64,000 nucleotides of DNA from Rhodoplanes serenus (GTDB lineage: Bacteria; Pseudomonadota; Alphaproteobacteria; Rhizobiales; Xanthobacteraceae): positions 61,730 through 125,729 of the forward strand of contig CAMDDZ010000003.1 of the NCBI GenBank assembly GCA_945893145.1. The letters run 5' to 3'. The notes beneath the pieces were generated by a model. It made no database searches. It was not told where the DNA came from and saw nothing but the letters and a program-made list of their open reading frames with translations. The position numbers and the translations under genes were made by a program. Within the stretch, counting starts at the first letter, position 1. Every line of letters starts with the position of its first letter. This document shows positions 26,552 through 37,342 of the stretch, piece after piece.

Positions 26552-27897
26552 TGCAGCATGACAGCCATGGCCTGCCGATCTCCACGTCGTCCGCGGAGGC
26601 CGCGGCGGCGTTCGGGCGCACCGTCGAGAGCTATCTCAAGGCGCGTGTCGATCTGCGCGATCATCTCTCGGCCATGCTGAAGGCCGATCCCGAGTTTGGT
26701 TTCGCGCAATGCCTCAAGGGCTATTTTGTCATGCTGCTCGACAAGCAAGCGGCGGTGCCGGTCGCGGCCGAAGCGGCGAAAGCGGCACGCCGCCTCTCAG
26801 CGAATGCGACGACGCGCGAAAAGATGCACATCGATGCACTCGATGCCTGGACTGCGGGAGACCTTCGCCGTGCGCTGGCGGTCTGGGAGGAAATCCTGCT
26901 GGCGCATCCGACCGACGTGCTGGCGTTCCGCTTTGCGCATTACAAATATTTCTGGACCGGCCGCGTGCGTGACATGCTGGCTTCGGTCGAGCGTATCGCG
27001 CCGAAATGGAGCCGCGAGCTGCCCGGTTATGGCCCGATGCAGGGTTGCCGTTGCTTTGCCCATGAGGAAACCGGCGACTACGCCGTCGCGGAGGCAGCCG
27101 GCCGCGAAGCCATCGAAATCGATCCGGCCGATCTTTGGGCTGCGCACGGCGTCGCCCACGTCATGGAGATGCAAGGCCGCTCGCGGGACGGCATCGCCTG
27201 GCTGTCCGGGCTTGAACGCCACTGGGAGCCGGGCAACCAGTTACGGCATCATCTGTGGTGGCACCGCGCGCTCTATCATTTCGAGCAACGCGAGTTCGAC
27301 GAGGTGCTGGCGCTGTACGACCGGCAATTCCGCAATCTCGGCTCGCCGCTGACGCAATCGCAGCCCGATTATATCATCGACATCCAGAACGCGGCTTCGA
27401 TGCTGTTCCGTCTCGAACGGCAGGGCGTTGATGTCGCCGGACGTTGGACCGAGATCGCCGACAAGGCGGAGCAGCGCATCGGCGATTGCCTGTCCGCCTT
27501 CACGTTGCCGCATTGGATGATGGCGCTGGCGGCCGCCGGCCGCGACGACGCCGCGCGCCGGATGCTGGATGGCATGCGGGCCTTTGGCGACGGCACAACC
27601 AGCACCGCGCCCGACGTCAGGGAGATCGCGCTGCCGGTATCGCAGGCCGTGCTGGCGCACCGCCACGGCGACTACGTCAAGGCGCTCGATTTGATGCGGC
27701 CAATCCTGCCAGACACCCAGCGGCTTGGCGGCAGCCACGCGCAGCATGACGTGCTGCGCCAGGTTTTCCTCGATTGCGCCATGCGCGCGGGCCGCGACGA
27801 CGACATTCGTCTGGTGCTCGGGTTGGCGGCGCGCTTTCCCGCCCCGGTCGAGCAGCGGGTCGGCTACGCCGAGGCGGCGCGGCGGCTCTCTCACTAA
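26551..27897 (+). CDS. TPR-repeat protein (TTC38-like)
   Basis: This 448-residue helical repeat protein has no leader or membrane span. TPR-like pairs recur (for example MLKADPEFGFAQCLKGYFVM, DVLAFRFAHYKYFWTGRVRD, AGREAIEIDPADLWAAHGVA, RHHLWWHRALYHFEQREFDE). The spacing and the histidine-rich HHLWWHRALYHFE helix resemble the TTC38 family, whose role is unknown and which often sits in catabolic loci. The ATG overlaps the stop of the Bug receptor, so the two proteins are made together. What it binds is not evident. Confidence 0.82.
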   Translation: MQHDSHGLPISTSSAEAAAAFGRTVESYLKARVDLRDHLSAMLKADPEFGFAQCLKGYFVMLLDKQAAVPVAAEAAKAARRLSANATTREKMHIDALDAWTAGDLRRALAVWEEILLAHPTDVLAFRFAHYKYFWTGRVRDMLASVERIAPKWSRELPGYGPMQGCRCFAHEETGDYAVAEAAGREAIEIDPADLWAAHGVAHVMEMQGRSRDGIAWLSGLERHWEPGNQLRHHLWWHRALYHFEQREFDEVLALYDRQFRNLGSPLTQSQPDYIIDIQNAASMLFRLERQGVDVAGRWTEIADKAEQRIGDCLSAFTLPHWMMALAAAGRDDAARRMLDGMRAFGDGTTSTAPDVREIALPVSQAVLAHRHGDYVKALDLMRPILPDTQRLGGSHAQHDVLRQVFLDCAMRAGRDDDIRLVLGLAARFPAPVEQRVGYAEAARRLSH

Positions 27898-27990
27898 CTA
27901 TACTGTAATGTTCGGTTGAGAACTTTTCCCCTCGACGGCGTTGAAGGGATTAGGGAGACTCGCACGCTTTGATTCCAGGAGCCGCACAGC

Positions 27991-30900
27991 ATGGCTGGGC
28001 CCCTCGCAAACGGGGACGAACGCGCCGCCCGCGCCCTGATCGACGCGGCCGGCAAGCTTGTGAAGGACGCAGGCACGCCAGCTGATTTTGCCGCGCTGCT
28101 GTTCGGCCGCGCCGCGCCCGAGGATCTTGCCGGCTACGCGCCCGCTGAATTGGCGGCGCTCGCCCGCAGTGCCTTTGCGTTCCTCGCCACGCGCCAGCCC
28201 GGAGCCGCCAAGGTCCGCTTCGAGCAAACCGAGGCGGAGGCCGGTGAGCGACTCAAGTCGATCTCGGTGATCGAAATCGCCAACGACAATATGCCGTTCC
28301 TGCTCGACTCGGTGATGGGCGAGGTGGCGGCATGGGGCCTCGATGTCCGGCTCGTCGTGCATCCCATTTTGGCCGTGGAGCGTGACGCCGCGGGCAAACT
28401 CAAAGCGCCGCCCAGCGAAGCGCGTGGCCACAACGGCGGTCCGCGCGAGAGCTTCATCCATATCCACGTCGGCCGCATCGAAGACGCCAAGGAGCGCGTC
28501 GACGTGGTCCGCGCGCTGGAGGAGGTGCTGGCCGAGGTCCGCGTCTGCGTGCAGGACTGGCCGCAGATGCGCGCCCGCGTCGGCGACGTGATCAAGGAGT
28601 TGAAGACCAGCCCGCCGCCATTGCCGGTCGATGACATCGCCGAGGCTGTGCAGTTTCTGGAATGGCTCGCCGCCGACAATTTCACGCTGCTCGGCGCATG
28701 CGACAACGTATTCGGCAAGGATCTCGAGATTGTACCGGTGGCGGGCACCGGGCTCGGTCTGCTGCGCCAGCCCGATGCGATGGTGCTCAAGCGCGCCGGC
28801 CGCACGATGACGATGACGGCCGCGATTCGCGCATTCCTCGACGAGCCGAAGACGCTGATCATCACCAAGGCCAACATGCGCGCGCGGGTGCACCGCCGTG
28901 TCCATCTCGACTATGTCGGCGTGAAGCGGTTCGACGCCGGCGGCGCCCTGATCGGCGAGCGCCGGATCATCGGCCTTTTCACCTCGACGGTTTACACCCG
29001 TTCGACCGGGTCCGTTCCTTATCTGCGCCGCAAGGCTGTGGCGCTGCTGCGGCGCGCCGGCTTCGATCCGGACAGCCACTCCGGCAAGGCTTTGGTCAAC
29101 GTGCTGGAGACCTATCCGCGCGACGAGCTGTTCCAGCTCGACGACGACACGCTCTATCAGTTCGCGCTGGCGATCATGCAGCTCGACGAACGGCCGCGCG
29201 TCCGCGTGTTGGCGCACCGTGACCGGTTCGACCGCTTCGTCTCGGTGTTGGTGTTCGTGCCACGAGAACGTTTCGACTCCAACACCCGGCAGTTGATCGG
29301 CGAATATCTCGCCGAGACCTACAACGGCCGCGTCAGCGCGTTCCGGCCATTCTTTCCCGAAGGTCCGTTGACTCGCGTCCACTTCATCATCGGGTGTGAA
29401 GCGGGCGAGGCGCCAGAGCCGGATCGCGGGACCTTGGAGGAAGCGGTCAGTGCGATCGTGCGCACGTGGACCGACGAGCTTGGGGACGCGCTTGCCAAGG
29501 CGCACGACCCCGCCCGGGCGCGCGCTTTGTTCGAGCGCTACAACGAGGCGTTCTCCGACGGCTATCGCGAGGCCTATTCGCCGCTCGATGCGGTCGCCGA
29601 CATCAAGGTGGTCGAAAACCTTTCGGCGGAGCGGCCGCTCGCGGCGCATTTCTATCATCGGGTCTGGGACAACAAGAGCAGCGTCGGGCTGAAGGTCTGG
29701 AGCCATCAGCGGCCGATCCCGCTCTCCGAGCGCGTGCCGGTGCTCGAGAACATGGGCTTCCGGGTGGTCGACGAGCAGACCTATCAGGTCATGGCCGGCG
29801 CGGCGGACCAGCCGGGCGCCTGGTTCCACGACATGATGCTGGAGCGCGCCGACGGTGGCGCGATCGATCTCGACGCCATGAAGCATCCGCTTGAAACCGC
29901 CTTCATGGTGGTGATGTGCGGTGTGGCGGAGAGCGATGGCTACAACGCGTTGGTGCTGGCCGCCGGGCTTGGCTGGCGCGACGTGGCGCTGATCCGCACC
30001 ATCTCGCGCTTCCTCCGCCAGATCCGCGTGCCCTATTCGCAAGACTACATGTGGGCGACGCTGCGCAAGCACGCCGGGCTGGCGGGGAGGATTGTCGAGC
30101 TGTTCCACATCCGGTTCGACCCGCGTCACGACATTGCGATGGAGGAACGCGCGAAACGCGAGGCGGCGCTGCGCGCCGAGATCGAGACTGCGCTTGCCGC
30201 GGTCGATAGTCTCGATGAGGATCGCATCATTCGGCATTTCGTCAACGCAGTGCAGGTGGCGATCCGCACGAACTTTTATCAGATCGACTCAGGCGGCCAT
30301 CCCAAGGCGCTGATCGCCATCAAGTTCGAAAGCCGGAAGGTCGACGGCATGCCATTGCCGCGGCCGCTCTATGAAATTTTCGTCTATTCGCCGCGCGTCG
30401 AGGGCGTCCACCTGCGCTTCGGCAAGGTGGCGCGCGGTGGCATCCGCTGGTCGGACCGGCCACAGGATTTCCGCACGGAAATTCTCGGCCTCGTGAAGGC
30501 GCAGCAGGTTAAGAACGCGGTGATCGTGCCGGTCGGCTCGAAGGGCGGCTATGTGCCGAAACTTTTGCCCGCGGGTGCTTCGCGCGAGGTGGCGCAGGCC
30601 GAAGGCACGGCGACCTACCGGCTTTTTATCTCGACGCTGCTCGACATCACCGACAACCTCGACCACGACAAAGGCGTTATCCCGCCGACGAACGTGGTGC
30701 GCCACGATGGCGACGATCCTTATCTCGTGGTCGCCGCCGACAAGGGCACGGCGACATTCTCCGACATCGCCAACGAAATTGCCGAGCAGCACGGCTATTG
30801 GCTCGGCGATGCTTTCGCGTCGGGCGGCTCAGCCGGTTACGACCACAAGGGAATGGCAATCACGGCACGTGGCGCCTGGGAGGCGGTGAAGCGCCACTTC

Positions 30901-32820
30901 CGCGAGCTCGACGTCGATATCACGCGCACGCCATTCACCACGGTCGGCGTCGGCGACATGTCGGGCGATGTGTTCGGCAATGGGATGCTGCGCGAGAAAA
31001 CGACTAAGCTCGTGGCGGCGTTCGATCACCGCGACATTTTCATCGATCCCGATCCCGACCCGGAAAAGAGTTTCGCCGAGCGGGCGCGGCTGTTCGCGCT
31101 GCCGCGGTCGAGTTGGCAGGACTACGACAAGACGCTCATTTCCAAGGGCGGTGGTGTGTTCTCGCGCGCCCACAAGGAAATGACGCTGTCGAAGGAAGCG
31201 CAGGCCGCGCTTGGTTTTGCGCGGGACAAGGCGAGCCCGCAGGAGGTGATGAACGCCATCCTGAAAGCGCAGGTCGATCTGTTGTTCTTTGGCGGCATCG
31301 GCACCTATGTGCGGGCCTCGGCCGAGACCGACGAAGCGGCCGGCGACCGCGCCAACGATGCGATCCGCGTGACCGGCGGGCAGCTCCGCTGCAAGGTGGT
31401 GGGAGAGGGCGCCAACCTCGGCATGACCCAGCGCAGCCGAATCGAGGCGGCGCAGCGCGGCGTGAAACTCAACACCGATGCCATCGATAATTCGGCCGGC
31501 GTGAACACGTCCGACATCGAGGTCAACATCAAGATCGCGCTCAGCCTGCCGGTCCGCGACGGACGGCTGACCGTGAAGGCGCGTAACGCGCTGCTCGGCC
31601 AGATGACCGACGAGGTGGCGGGCCTCGTGCTGCGCAACAATTATCTGCAAACGCTGGCGCTCTCGCTCGCCGAGCGGCGTGGGCTGGAGGATTTGGGCTT
31701 CCAGCAGCGGCTGATGCAGATGCTCGAGCAACGCGGCGAGCTCGACCGGGCGGTAGAGTTTTTGCCCGACGACATGGAGATCGCCGAGCGATTCCGGCGC
31801 TCGCAGCCGCTGACGCGGCCGGAGCTGTCGGTGCTGCTGGCCTATGCCAAGCTCGCGCTCAAGCAGGAGCTGATCGATTCCGCCGTGCCCGACGATCCCT
31901 ATCTCGGGCGTGAGCTCGGCCGCTATTTTCCCAAGGCGCTGGCCGAGCAATTCCCCGACGCGCTGGAGAAACACCGGCTGCGGCGCGACATCATTGCGAC
32001 GCAGCTCGCCAACTCCATGATCAACCGCGGCGGGCCTTCGCTGGTGGTGCGCATCGCTGATCAGACTGGCGCGGGCGCCGCCGGCATCGCGGCTGCGTTT
32101 GCGGCGGTGCGCGACAGTTACGACATGCCGGCGCTCAACGACGAGATCAATACGCTCGACGGCAAGGTGCCTGGCAAGGTTCAGCTCGCGCTCTACGAGG
32201 AAGTGCAGAAGCTTCTGCTCGACCGACTGGTCTGGTTCCTGCGCAACGCCGATCTGTCGAAAGGGCTGGCCGATACTGTCGAGCATTACCGGCAGGGCAT
32301 CGGCGCGGTGGCCAGCGCGCTCGACGCGACACTGCCGCCGGAGGCTGCAACGGCGCGGACGGCGCGGGCGACGCAATTGAAGTCGGCTGGCGTGCCGGAG
32401 GCGCTCGCGCGCCGCATCGCCGAAATTCCCGAGCTCACCGCCGCGCCCGACGCAGTGCTGGTCGCCGACCGCACCGGCAAGCCGATCGCCACCGTCGTTG
32501 CGACCTATTTCGCCGCCGAAGCCTACTTCCAGCTCGACCGCGTGGTCGCCGCCGGGCGCGGCATCGTCGCAGCGGACTATTTCGATCGCCTGGCGCTCGA
32601 CCGGGCCTTCGATTCGATCGGCGACGCCGAGCGGCGGCTGACCGCCGCGATGGTGGCGACCGGTCAGTCCGGCGCCGCGGCGGTTGAGGCCTGGGTCGCG
32701 CCGCACCGGGCCGAGGTGGAACGGATTCGCTCGGCAATCCATCAAATCGCCGGCACCGGGCTCACTTTGTCCAAGCTTACGGTGGCGGCGAGCCTGCTGG
32801 GCGACCTCGCAAGAGCCTGA
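27991..32820 (+). CDS. gdhB: NAD-dependent glutamate dehydrogenase, large (GDH-180 type)
   Basis: This is a 1609-residue cytoplasmic enzyme of the large GDH class that deaminates glutamate to 2-oxoglutarate and ammonia. The N-terminal ACT-like regulatory region precedes the catalytic core with VARGGIRWSDRPQDFRTE near residue 814, VIVPVGSKGGYVPKLL near 845, the dinucleotide region TVGVGDMSGDVFGNGML, and VVGEGANLGMTQRSRIE near 1136. Its length matches the family. It starts with ATG at 27991 after AGGAG. It is monocistronic. With glnK-amtB at the left edge, it places nitrogen assimilation and release in the same window. Long antisense frames across it are composition artefacts. Confidence 0.96.
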   Translation: MAGPLANGDERAARALIDAAGKLVKDAGTPADFAALLFGRAAPEDLAGYAPAELAALARSAFAFLATRQPGAAKVRFEQTEAEAGERLKSISVIEIANDNMPFLLDSVMGEVAAWGLDVRLVVHPILAVERDAAGKLKAPPSEARGHNGGPRESFIHIHVGRIEDAKERVDVVRALEEVLAEVRVCVQDWPQMRARVGDVIKELKTSPPPLPVDDIAEAVQFLEWLAADNFTLLGACDNVFGKDLEIVPVAGTGLGLLRQPDAMVLKRAGRTMTMTAAIRAFLDEPKTLIITKANMRARVHRRVHLDYVGVKRFDAGGALIGERRIIGLFTSTVYTRSTGSVPYLRRKAVALLRRAGFDPDSHSGKALVNVLETYPRDELFQLDDDTLYQFALAIMQLDERPRVRVLAHRDRFDRFVSVLVFVPRERFDSNTRQLIGEYLAETYNGRVSAFRPFFPEGPLTRVHFIIGCEAGEAPEPDRGTLEEAVSAIVRTWTDELGDALAKAHDPARARALFERYNEAFSDGYREAYSPLDAVADIKVVENLSAERPLAAHFYHRVWDNKSSVGLKVWSHQRPIPLSERVPVLENMGFRVVDEQTYQVMAGAADQPGAWFHDMMLERADGGAIDLDAMKHPLETAFMVVMCGVAESDGYNALVLAAGLGWRDVALIRTISRFLRQIRVPYSQDYMWATLRKHAGLAGRIVELFHIRFDPRHDIAMEERAKREAALRAEIETALAAVDSLDEDRIIRHFVNAVQVAIRTNFYQIDSGGHPKALIAIKFESRKVDGMPLPRPLYEIFVYSPRVEGVHLRFGKVARGGIRWSDRPQDFRTEILGLVKAQQVKNAVIVPVGSKGGYVPKLLPAGASREVAQAEGTATYRLFISTLLDITDNLDHDKGVIPPTNVVRHDGDDPYLVVAADKGTATFSDIANEIAEQHGYWLGDAFASGGSAGYDHKGMAITARGAWEAVKRHFRELDVDITRTPFTTVGVGDMSGDVFGNGMLREKTTKLVAAFDHRDIFIDPDPDPEKSFAERARLFALPRSSWQDYDKTLISKGGGVFSRAHKEMTLSKEAQAALGFARDKASPQEVMNAILKAQVDLLFFGGIGTYVRASAETDEAAGDRANDAIRVTGGQLRCKVVGEGANLGMTQRSRIEAAQRGVKLNTDAIDNSAGVNTSDIEVNIKIALSLPVRDGRLTVKARNALLGQMTDEVAGLVLRNNYLQTLALSLAERRGLEDLGFQQRLMQMLEQRGELDRAVEFLPDDMEIAERFRRSQPLTRPELSVLLAYAKLALKQELIDSAVPDDPYLGRELGRYFPKALAEQFPDALEKHRLRRDIIATQLANSMINRGGPSLVVRIADQTGAGAAGIAAAFAAVRDSYDMPALNDEINTLDGKVPGKVQLALYEEVQKLLLDRLVWFLRNADLSKGLADTVEHYRQGIGAVASALDATLPPEAATARTARATQLKSAGVPEALARRIAEIPELTAAPDAVLVADRTGKPIATVVATYFAAEAYFQLDRVVAAGRGIVAADYFDRLALDRAFDSIGDAERRLTAAMVATGQSGAAAVEAWVAPHRAEVERIRSAIHQIAGTGLTLSKLTVAASLLGDLARA

Positions 32821-32993
32821 TCGTTTCTAAAACACAAGCTTTATCAATATATTAGAAGGAGCTCCGCCGCCCGGTGCTCCGCCGGAACCTTTCTTAACTT
32901 TCATCCGCCGGGTTGAACCTTGGCTCCCCTCGCCAACACCAATGTGCGGAACCGGCGACATCAGTTGCCGGCACGATGGGAGCGAGAAGTGTC

Positions 32994-33752
32994 ATGGCGA
33001 TCAAGTTCGCCCGAAGTGTCCTAGCCGCGGCAGTCGGTGGTGCCATGTTGGCAGCCCTTGCCCAGCCCGCCTACGGCCTCGAATTTTCCAAGCATTCGTC
33101 CAACAGCGCGGACGTCAACGCGATCCTCGCCAAGGGTAAGATCGACGACGGCGACACCTACGAGTTGAAGCTCTATATCGCGAGCCTGCCCAAGAAGCCG
33201 AACACCGTCGTGTACCTCGACTCGCCCGGCGGCGTTCTCATCGAGGGCCTGCGGCTCGGCCGGTTCTTCTACGAGGCCAAGATCGAGACCGTGGTCGCGG
33301 CCAAGACCATGTGCGCCAGCGCTTGCGCGCTCGCCTTCCTCGGCGGCCGTGACAACGCGACCGGCAAGTCGAAGCGGACCAAGGCCACGAACGGCCGGCT
33401 CGGCTTCCACTCGTTCAGCCGTGAGTTCGACACGGACCGCAAATACTCTGCGGATGATCTGAAATACGTGGTGCAGAAGACCCAGACGGAGGTCTACGGC
33501 ATTGCCGAATATCTCCGCGACATCAAAGCCGACCCGGATGTGCTGCGTATCATGTTGCACGCCAGGGCCGACGAAATGAACTTCGTCTCCAACGACGATG
33601 CGGTCACGCTCGGCATCCTGATCTTTGACGAGAAGCGCACCAGCGTCATCCAGCCGGAACTCGTGACCCGCGAGCTCAACCGGCGCCCCGCTGGAGAAGT
33701 GCCGACACCCGCCCTAGGGCCGCAGGTGATGCGGTTGCAAAGCGCAGGCTGA
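32994..33752 (+). CDS. Periplasmic ClpP/crotonase-fold protein
   Basis: This 252-residue exported protein has a Sec leader (MAIKFARSVLAAAVGGAMLA, cleaved after PAYG). The mature part follows the ClpP-like pattern: TVVYLDSPGGVLIEGLRLGR (SPGG at 77-80), then TMCASACALAFLGG with candidate nucleophile Ser109 between two cysteines, and GRLGFHSFSR with candidate His139. COG3904-like periplasmic proteins share this layout; none is well characterised, and the protease role is inferred. The ATG at 32994 follows GGGAGCGAG. A strong terminator follows. A second family member sits on the tRNA-Thr island (54418-55227). Confidence 0.82.
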   Translation: MAIKFARSVLAAAVGGAMLAALAQPAYGLEFSKHSSNSADVNAILAKGKIDDGDTYELKLYIASLPKKPNTVVYLDSPGGVLIEGLRLGRFFYEAKIETVVAAKTMCASACALAFLGGRDNATGKSKRTKATNGRLGFHSFSREFDTDRKYSADDLKYVVQKTQTEVYGIAEYLRDIKADPDVLRIMLHARADEMNFVSNDDAVTLGILIFDEKRTSVIQPELVTRELNRRPAGEVPTPALGPQVMRLQSAG

Positions 33753-33804
33753 TTAGAGTTGGCGATCCGACCCTGCCGCGCGCAGGCCCAATTCCAAGGT
33801 CGGC

Positions 33805-33838
33805 CCCGCCCCGGAGCAATCCGGGGCGGGCTTGTTTT
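33805..33838 (+). terminator. Intrinsic terminator after the ClpP-fold gene
   Basis: A 10-bp GC stem (CCCGCCCCGG/CCGGGGCGGG) with loop AGCAAT is followed by CTTGTTTT. It lies between the ClpP-fold gene (+) and the convergent purH (-) and serves the former. Confidence 0.8.
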
Positions 33839-33859
33839 GGAAGGAGCTTTAAGTCGCAG

Positions 33860-35449
33860 CTAATGCCGGAAGTGCCGCGTGCCGGTGAACACCATGGCGA
33901 CACCATGATCGTCGGCGGCCTTGATGACGTCCGGGTCTTTCACCGAGCCGCCCGGCTGAATCACCGCGGTGGCGCCGGCTTCGATGGCGACCAGCAGACC
34001 ATCGGCGAACGGAAAGAAGGCGTCCGAAGCGACCACCGAACCCTTGGTGAGCGGCACCGCGAGCTTCAATTCCTTGGCGGCGTCCTCGGCCTTGCGTGCC
34101 GCGATCCGCGCCGCATCGATGCGGCTCATTTGTCCTGCGCCGATGCCCACGGTGGCGCGATTCTTGGCATAGACGATGGTGTTCGACTTCACGTGCTTGG
34201 CGACGCGGAAGGCGAAGCGCAGATCGTCGAGTTCGGCCGCGGTCGGCTCACGCTTGGTCACGGTCTTGAGCTGCATCTCATCAACCGTGGCGTTGTCGCG
34301 CGATTGGACCAGCAGCCCGCCGGCGACTGACTTCACGGTCAGGCCGGAGGCGCGAGGATCCGGCAACCCGCCGGCGAGCAGCAGCCGCAGGTTCTTTTTC
34401 GCGCCGACGATGGCGATGGCTTCATCGGTCGCGTCCGGCGCGATGATCACCTCGGTGAAAATCTCGGTGATGGCCCTGGCCGTATCCGCATCGAGTGTGC
34501 GGTTGAGCGCAACAATGCCGCCGAACGCCGAGGTGGAATCGCAGACCAGCGCCTTGCGGTAGGCATCCGTCAGCGTCGCGCCTTCGGCGACGCCGCACGG
34601 ATTGGCGTGCTTGATGATGGCAACCGCCGCCGTGCGCTTCGGATTGAACTCGGCGACGCATTCGTAGGCCGCGTCGGTGTCGTTGATGTTGTTGTAAGAG
34701 AGCTGTTTGCCCTGCACCTGCCGCGCGGTGGCGACACCGTAGCGCTGGTCGGGCGCGCGGTAGAACGCCGCGCTCTGATGCGGGTTCTCGCCATAGCGCA
34801 ACGCCTCGGCGAGTTTGCCGCCGAAGGCGCGGAACGTCGGCGCCGGATCGGCGAGTTCGTTGGCGAACCAGTTGGAGATCGCAGCGTCGTAGCTCGCGGT
34901 GCGTGCATAGGCTTTGGCGGCGAGCTTCTTGCGCAGCGTCAGTGTGGTCGCGCCGCCGTACTGCGACAGCTCGCTTAAGATTTTGGTGTAGTCCTCCGGC
35001 TCGACCACCACGGCGACATCGGCGTGGTTTTTGGCCGCGGCGCGAATCATTGCCGGCCCGCCGATGTCGATATTCTCGATGCAATCGTCGTATTTTGCGC
35101 CCTTCGCGACCGTCGCTTCGAACGGATAGAGATTGACCACCAGAAGGTCGATCGGCCCGATGCCGTGCTGCTGCATGGCGGCGGCGTGTTCCTTGTTGTC
35201 GCGGATCGCCAGCAGTCCGCCATGCACCTTGGGGTGTAGCGTCTTCACGCGGCCATCCATCATCTCCGGGAAGCCCGTGAGCTCGGACACATCCATCACC
35301 TTCAGCCCGGCGTCCTTCAAAGTCTTGGCAGTGCCGCCGGTCGAGATGAGCTCGATGCCATGGGCCGCCAGCCCGCTGGCGAACTCGAGCAGGCCGGCCT
35401 TGTCGGATACCGAAATGAGAGCGCGGGTGACGCGGCGGTGGTCGGTCAT
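33860..35449 (-). CDS. purH: Bifunctional AICAR formyltransferase/IMP cyclohydrolase PurH
   Basis: This is a 529-residue enzyme for the last two steps of purine synthesis. The N-terminal MGS-like cyclohydrolase domain shows [32 protein letters not shown] and [16 protein letters not shown]. The C-terminal formyltransferase domain shows [14 protein letters not shown] (catalytic Lys-His at about 277) and the AFGGIVALN and [10 protein letters not shown] motifs. Full length. It is separated from the upstream heparinase-like gene by 24 bp on the same strand, probably one transcript with rsmB. Confidence 0.98.
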   Translation of the reverse strand: MTDHRRVTRALISVSDKAGLLEFASGLAAHGIELISTGGTAKTLKDAGLKVMDVSELTGFPEMMDGRVKTLHPKVHGGLLAIRDNKEHAAAMQQHGIGPIDLLVVNLYPFEATVAKGAKYDDCIENIDIGGPAMIRAAAKNHADVAVVVEPEDYTKILSELSQYGGATTLTLRKKLAAKAYARTASYDAAISNWFANELADPAPTFRAFGGKLAEALRYGENPHQSAAFYRAPDQRYGVATARQVQGKQLSYNNINDTDAAYECVAEFNPKRTAAVAIIKHANPCGVAEGATLTDAYRKALVCDSTSAFGGIVALNRTLDADTARAITEIFTEVIIAPDATDEAIAIVGAKKNLRLLLAGGLPDPRASGLTVKSVAGGLLVQSRDNATVDEMQLKTVTKREPTAAELDDLRFAFRVAKHVKSNTIVYAKNRATVGIGAGQMSRIDAARIAARKAEDAAKELKLAVPLTKGSVVASDAFFPFADGLLVAIEAGATAVIQPGGSVKDPDVIKAADDHGVAMVFTGTRHFRH

Positions 35450-35473
35450 TGCACAAACATAATCATGGATTGG

Positions 35474-37231
35474 TCACAGCGGCAGCTCGGGCTCCTCGCC
35501 GGGGCCACGCTCCTTGGCGTTGCTGGCCGGCGTCACATAGACAAAGCTCCAATGCACCCGCGGCACCTTGCGGGCGCGGCCATAGACCACGATCTGCACC
35601 GTCCGCCGCGGGCCATCCGGTCCGGAGAGATAAACGCTCTCCTCGACCTCGGCGCGATCTTCATGCGCCGTGAAGGTCCAGACGTCGCGGCTCGGCAGTA
35701 CCAGCATCACGCCGCGGCCGTCGGTCAGCTTGTTGGCGCGAACCAGCGGGTGCAAATGGAAACGGATCGCGAAGTCGTCCGGCTTATCGGACGCCAGCAG
35801 ATCGCCCTCCGCCGACACGAACAGGTCCTCGCCGTCGAGGCGCGAGCCGTCGCTCGCCAGCTTCAATGCCCGCTGATGTACGACGTTGAAGCGTTCGGCG
35901 AAGCCGTCGTGCGACGCTCGCACGATCGAGCCATCGTCCTGGTCTTCCCGCGAGACCGGCACATGGGTGGGACCGCTCACGATCGGCGTGCCGATCAGGC
36001 GCTTGAACGATCCGGTCTCGAGGAAACGGCACGACGAAGTGTCGTTGAACACCACGGTTGAATGCGCCGCCGTGGCCCGCGCCACCTGGCGCCAGGTCTC
36101 CCGATTGGTTCGCGGCAGGCCGCAGTTCACCACGATGCGCTGCAGTCCCGCCGACAGCTCGAACGACAGGCAACCGGCATGCGCCTCCTGGCTCATGGTG
36201 AGCGGCGGCGGCGTACCGGTATCCATCAGGAGGACGAGGCCGCCCGTTTCCGCGCGCTGATAGCCGGAGTAAGGCGCGTTCGCGAGCGGCGCGCCGCGCG
36301 CATCGTCATGGGCCAGGATGGTGGCGATGAGGTCCGGCTCAGTCGGGCCCATGCCGTTGAAGTGCGCGAAGTTGCCGTCACCGTGCCGGAAGAAGCGCAG
36401 CATCGGCATCATGCGGTCGATGGCGTTGTTGAGCGTGGCCGGCGGCGGAATGTTTCGCGCCGTGAAAGCCTGCCGCAATGGCAGCAGGTCGAGTAGGATT
36501 TCAATCAACGCGCCCGGGTTGCGGCTGATGTGGCCGCCGTCAGACAGAATCTGGCGCTCGACCTCGGCGATCAGTCGTTTGATCGTGGTGCGCAAGTGCC
36601 GGACCTGGCCCGCCATGCACAGCGCCGCGTAGGTCAGTGCCACCAGCGTCTGCATGCGCGGCACGCCATCCGGCGCTTCGAGTGCGGTGTGGCGCAGATA
36701 GCGAACCTGACGTGCGAGGCTGCGCAGAAAGCGGCGATAGAACTGATCGTCGGCGTCGTGCAGGATCAGCGGCGCTTGGCTGAGCCAGGCGGTGATGCGT
36801 TGCGCCAAAATCTCAGGCCGCCAGGCGATGGGATGGAACGCGCCTTGGAGCGTGATCCATTCCTCCACCAGCGCGCGCGCGTTGGCGCGCGTGATGCCCG
36901 ACTCAGCTGCGCGCAAGTGGCGCAGCCAGCCGAAGCCCAAGAGCTCAGCCGCCCATTCGTCGGACGGCGGCTGAATGTCGAACGGCGAGCGGCCGTCGCA
37001 GATCACGATCTTGCCCGCGAAGGCAAAGCGGCCGGCGTAGATTTCGCTCGCGCGCGAGCCGTCGGCGGTGTGCAGGTCCTGCGGCGCGATCACCAGCCGG
37101 TCAGGCTTGCCGGGGAAAATACTCCAGCGGATCAGCGGATGGCCGCGCAGCCGGCCGGCGACATTGCGCATGCCGCGGCGCACCAGATGCAGCGACAGCT
37201 TGGCCCGCTCCGCGATCGACAGGCCGGCCAT
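35474..37231 (-). CDS. Heparinase II/III-like family protein
   Basis: This 585-residue protein has an N-terminal (alpha/alpha) toroid-like helical region (for example WLSQAPLILHDADDQFYRRF, LRSLARQVRYLRHTALEAPD) and a beta-rich heparinase II/III C-terminal domain (TGGLVLLMDTGTPPPLTMSQ, EAHAGCLSFELSAGLQRIVV, AHSTVVFNDTSSCRF). Family members cleave uronic-acid polysaccharides by beta-elimination. No leader is evident, so this copy may be cytosolic or use a non-classical route, and its substrate is unknown. The position between rsmB and purH is common in Rhizobiales. The start follows GAGGCGACA. Confidence 0.88.
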   Translation of the reverse strand: MAGLSIAERAKLSLHLVRRGMRNVAGRLRGHPLIRWSIFPGKPDRLVIAPQDLHTADGSRASEIYAGRFAFAGKIVICDGRSPFDIQPPSDEWAAELLGFGWLRHLRAAESGITRANARALVEEWITLQGAFHPIAWRPEILAQRITAWLSQAPLILHDADDQFYRRFLRSLARQVRYLRHTALEAPDGVPRMQTLVALTYAALCMAGQVRHLRTTIKRLIAEVERQILSDGGHISRNPGALIEILLDLLPLRQAFTARNIPPPATLNNAIDRMMPMLRFFRHGDGNFAHFNGMGPTEPDLIATILAHDDARGAPLANAPYSGYQRAETGGLVLLMDTGTPPPLTMSQEAHAGCLSFELSAGLQRIVVNCGLPRTNRETWRQVARATAAHSTVVFNDTSSCRFLETGSFKRLIGTPIVSGPTHVPVSREDQDDGSIVRASHDGFAERFNVVHQRALKLASDGSRLDGEDLFVSAEGDLLASDKPDDFAIRFHLHPLVRANKLTDGRGVMLVLPSRDVWTFTAHEDRAEVEESVYLSGPDGPRRTVQIVVYGRARKVPRVHWSFVYVTPASNAKERGPGEEPELPL

Positions 37232-37342
37232 GAAAGGTGTCGCCTCTTTGCTGCGCGGGGGGTCCGCGGCCCCGCCCTTACCCGCCGCAACGTATAGCGA
37301 AGCGTGAAACGGGGGCCAACCGTCACAAATGCCCGAAAACCC

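Noticed and set aside
27898..30237. 779-codon open frame antisense to NAD-GDH, plus a 638-codon one further right
   Set aside because: Arg/Ala/His-rich translations with no family pattern, on the strand opposite a fully recognisable enzyme. They arise from high GC3 in the real gene.
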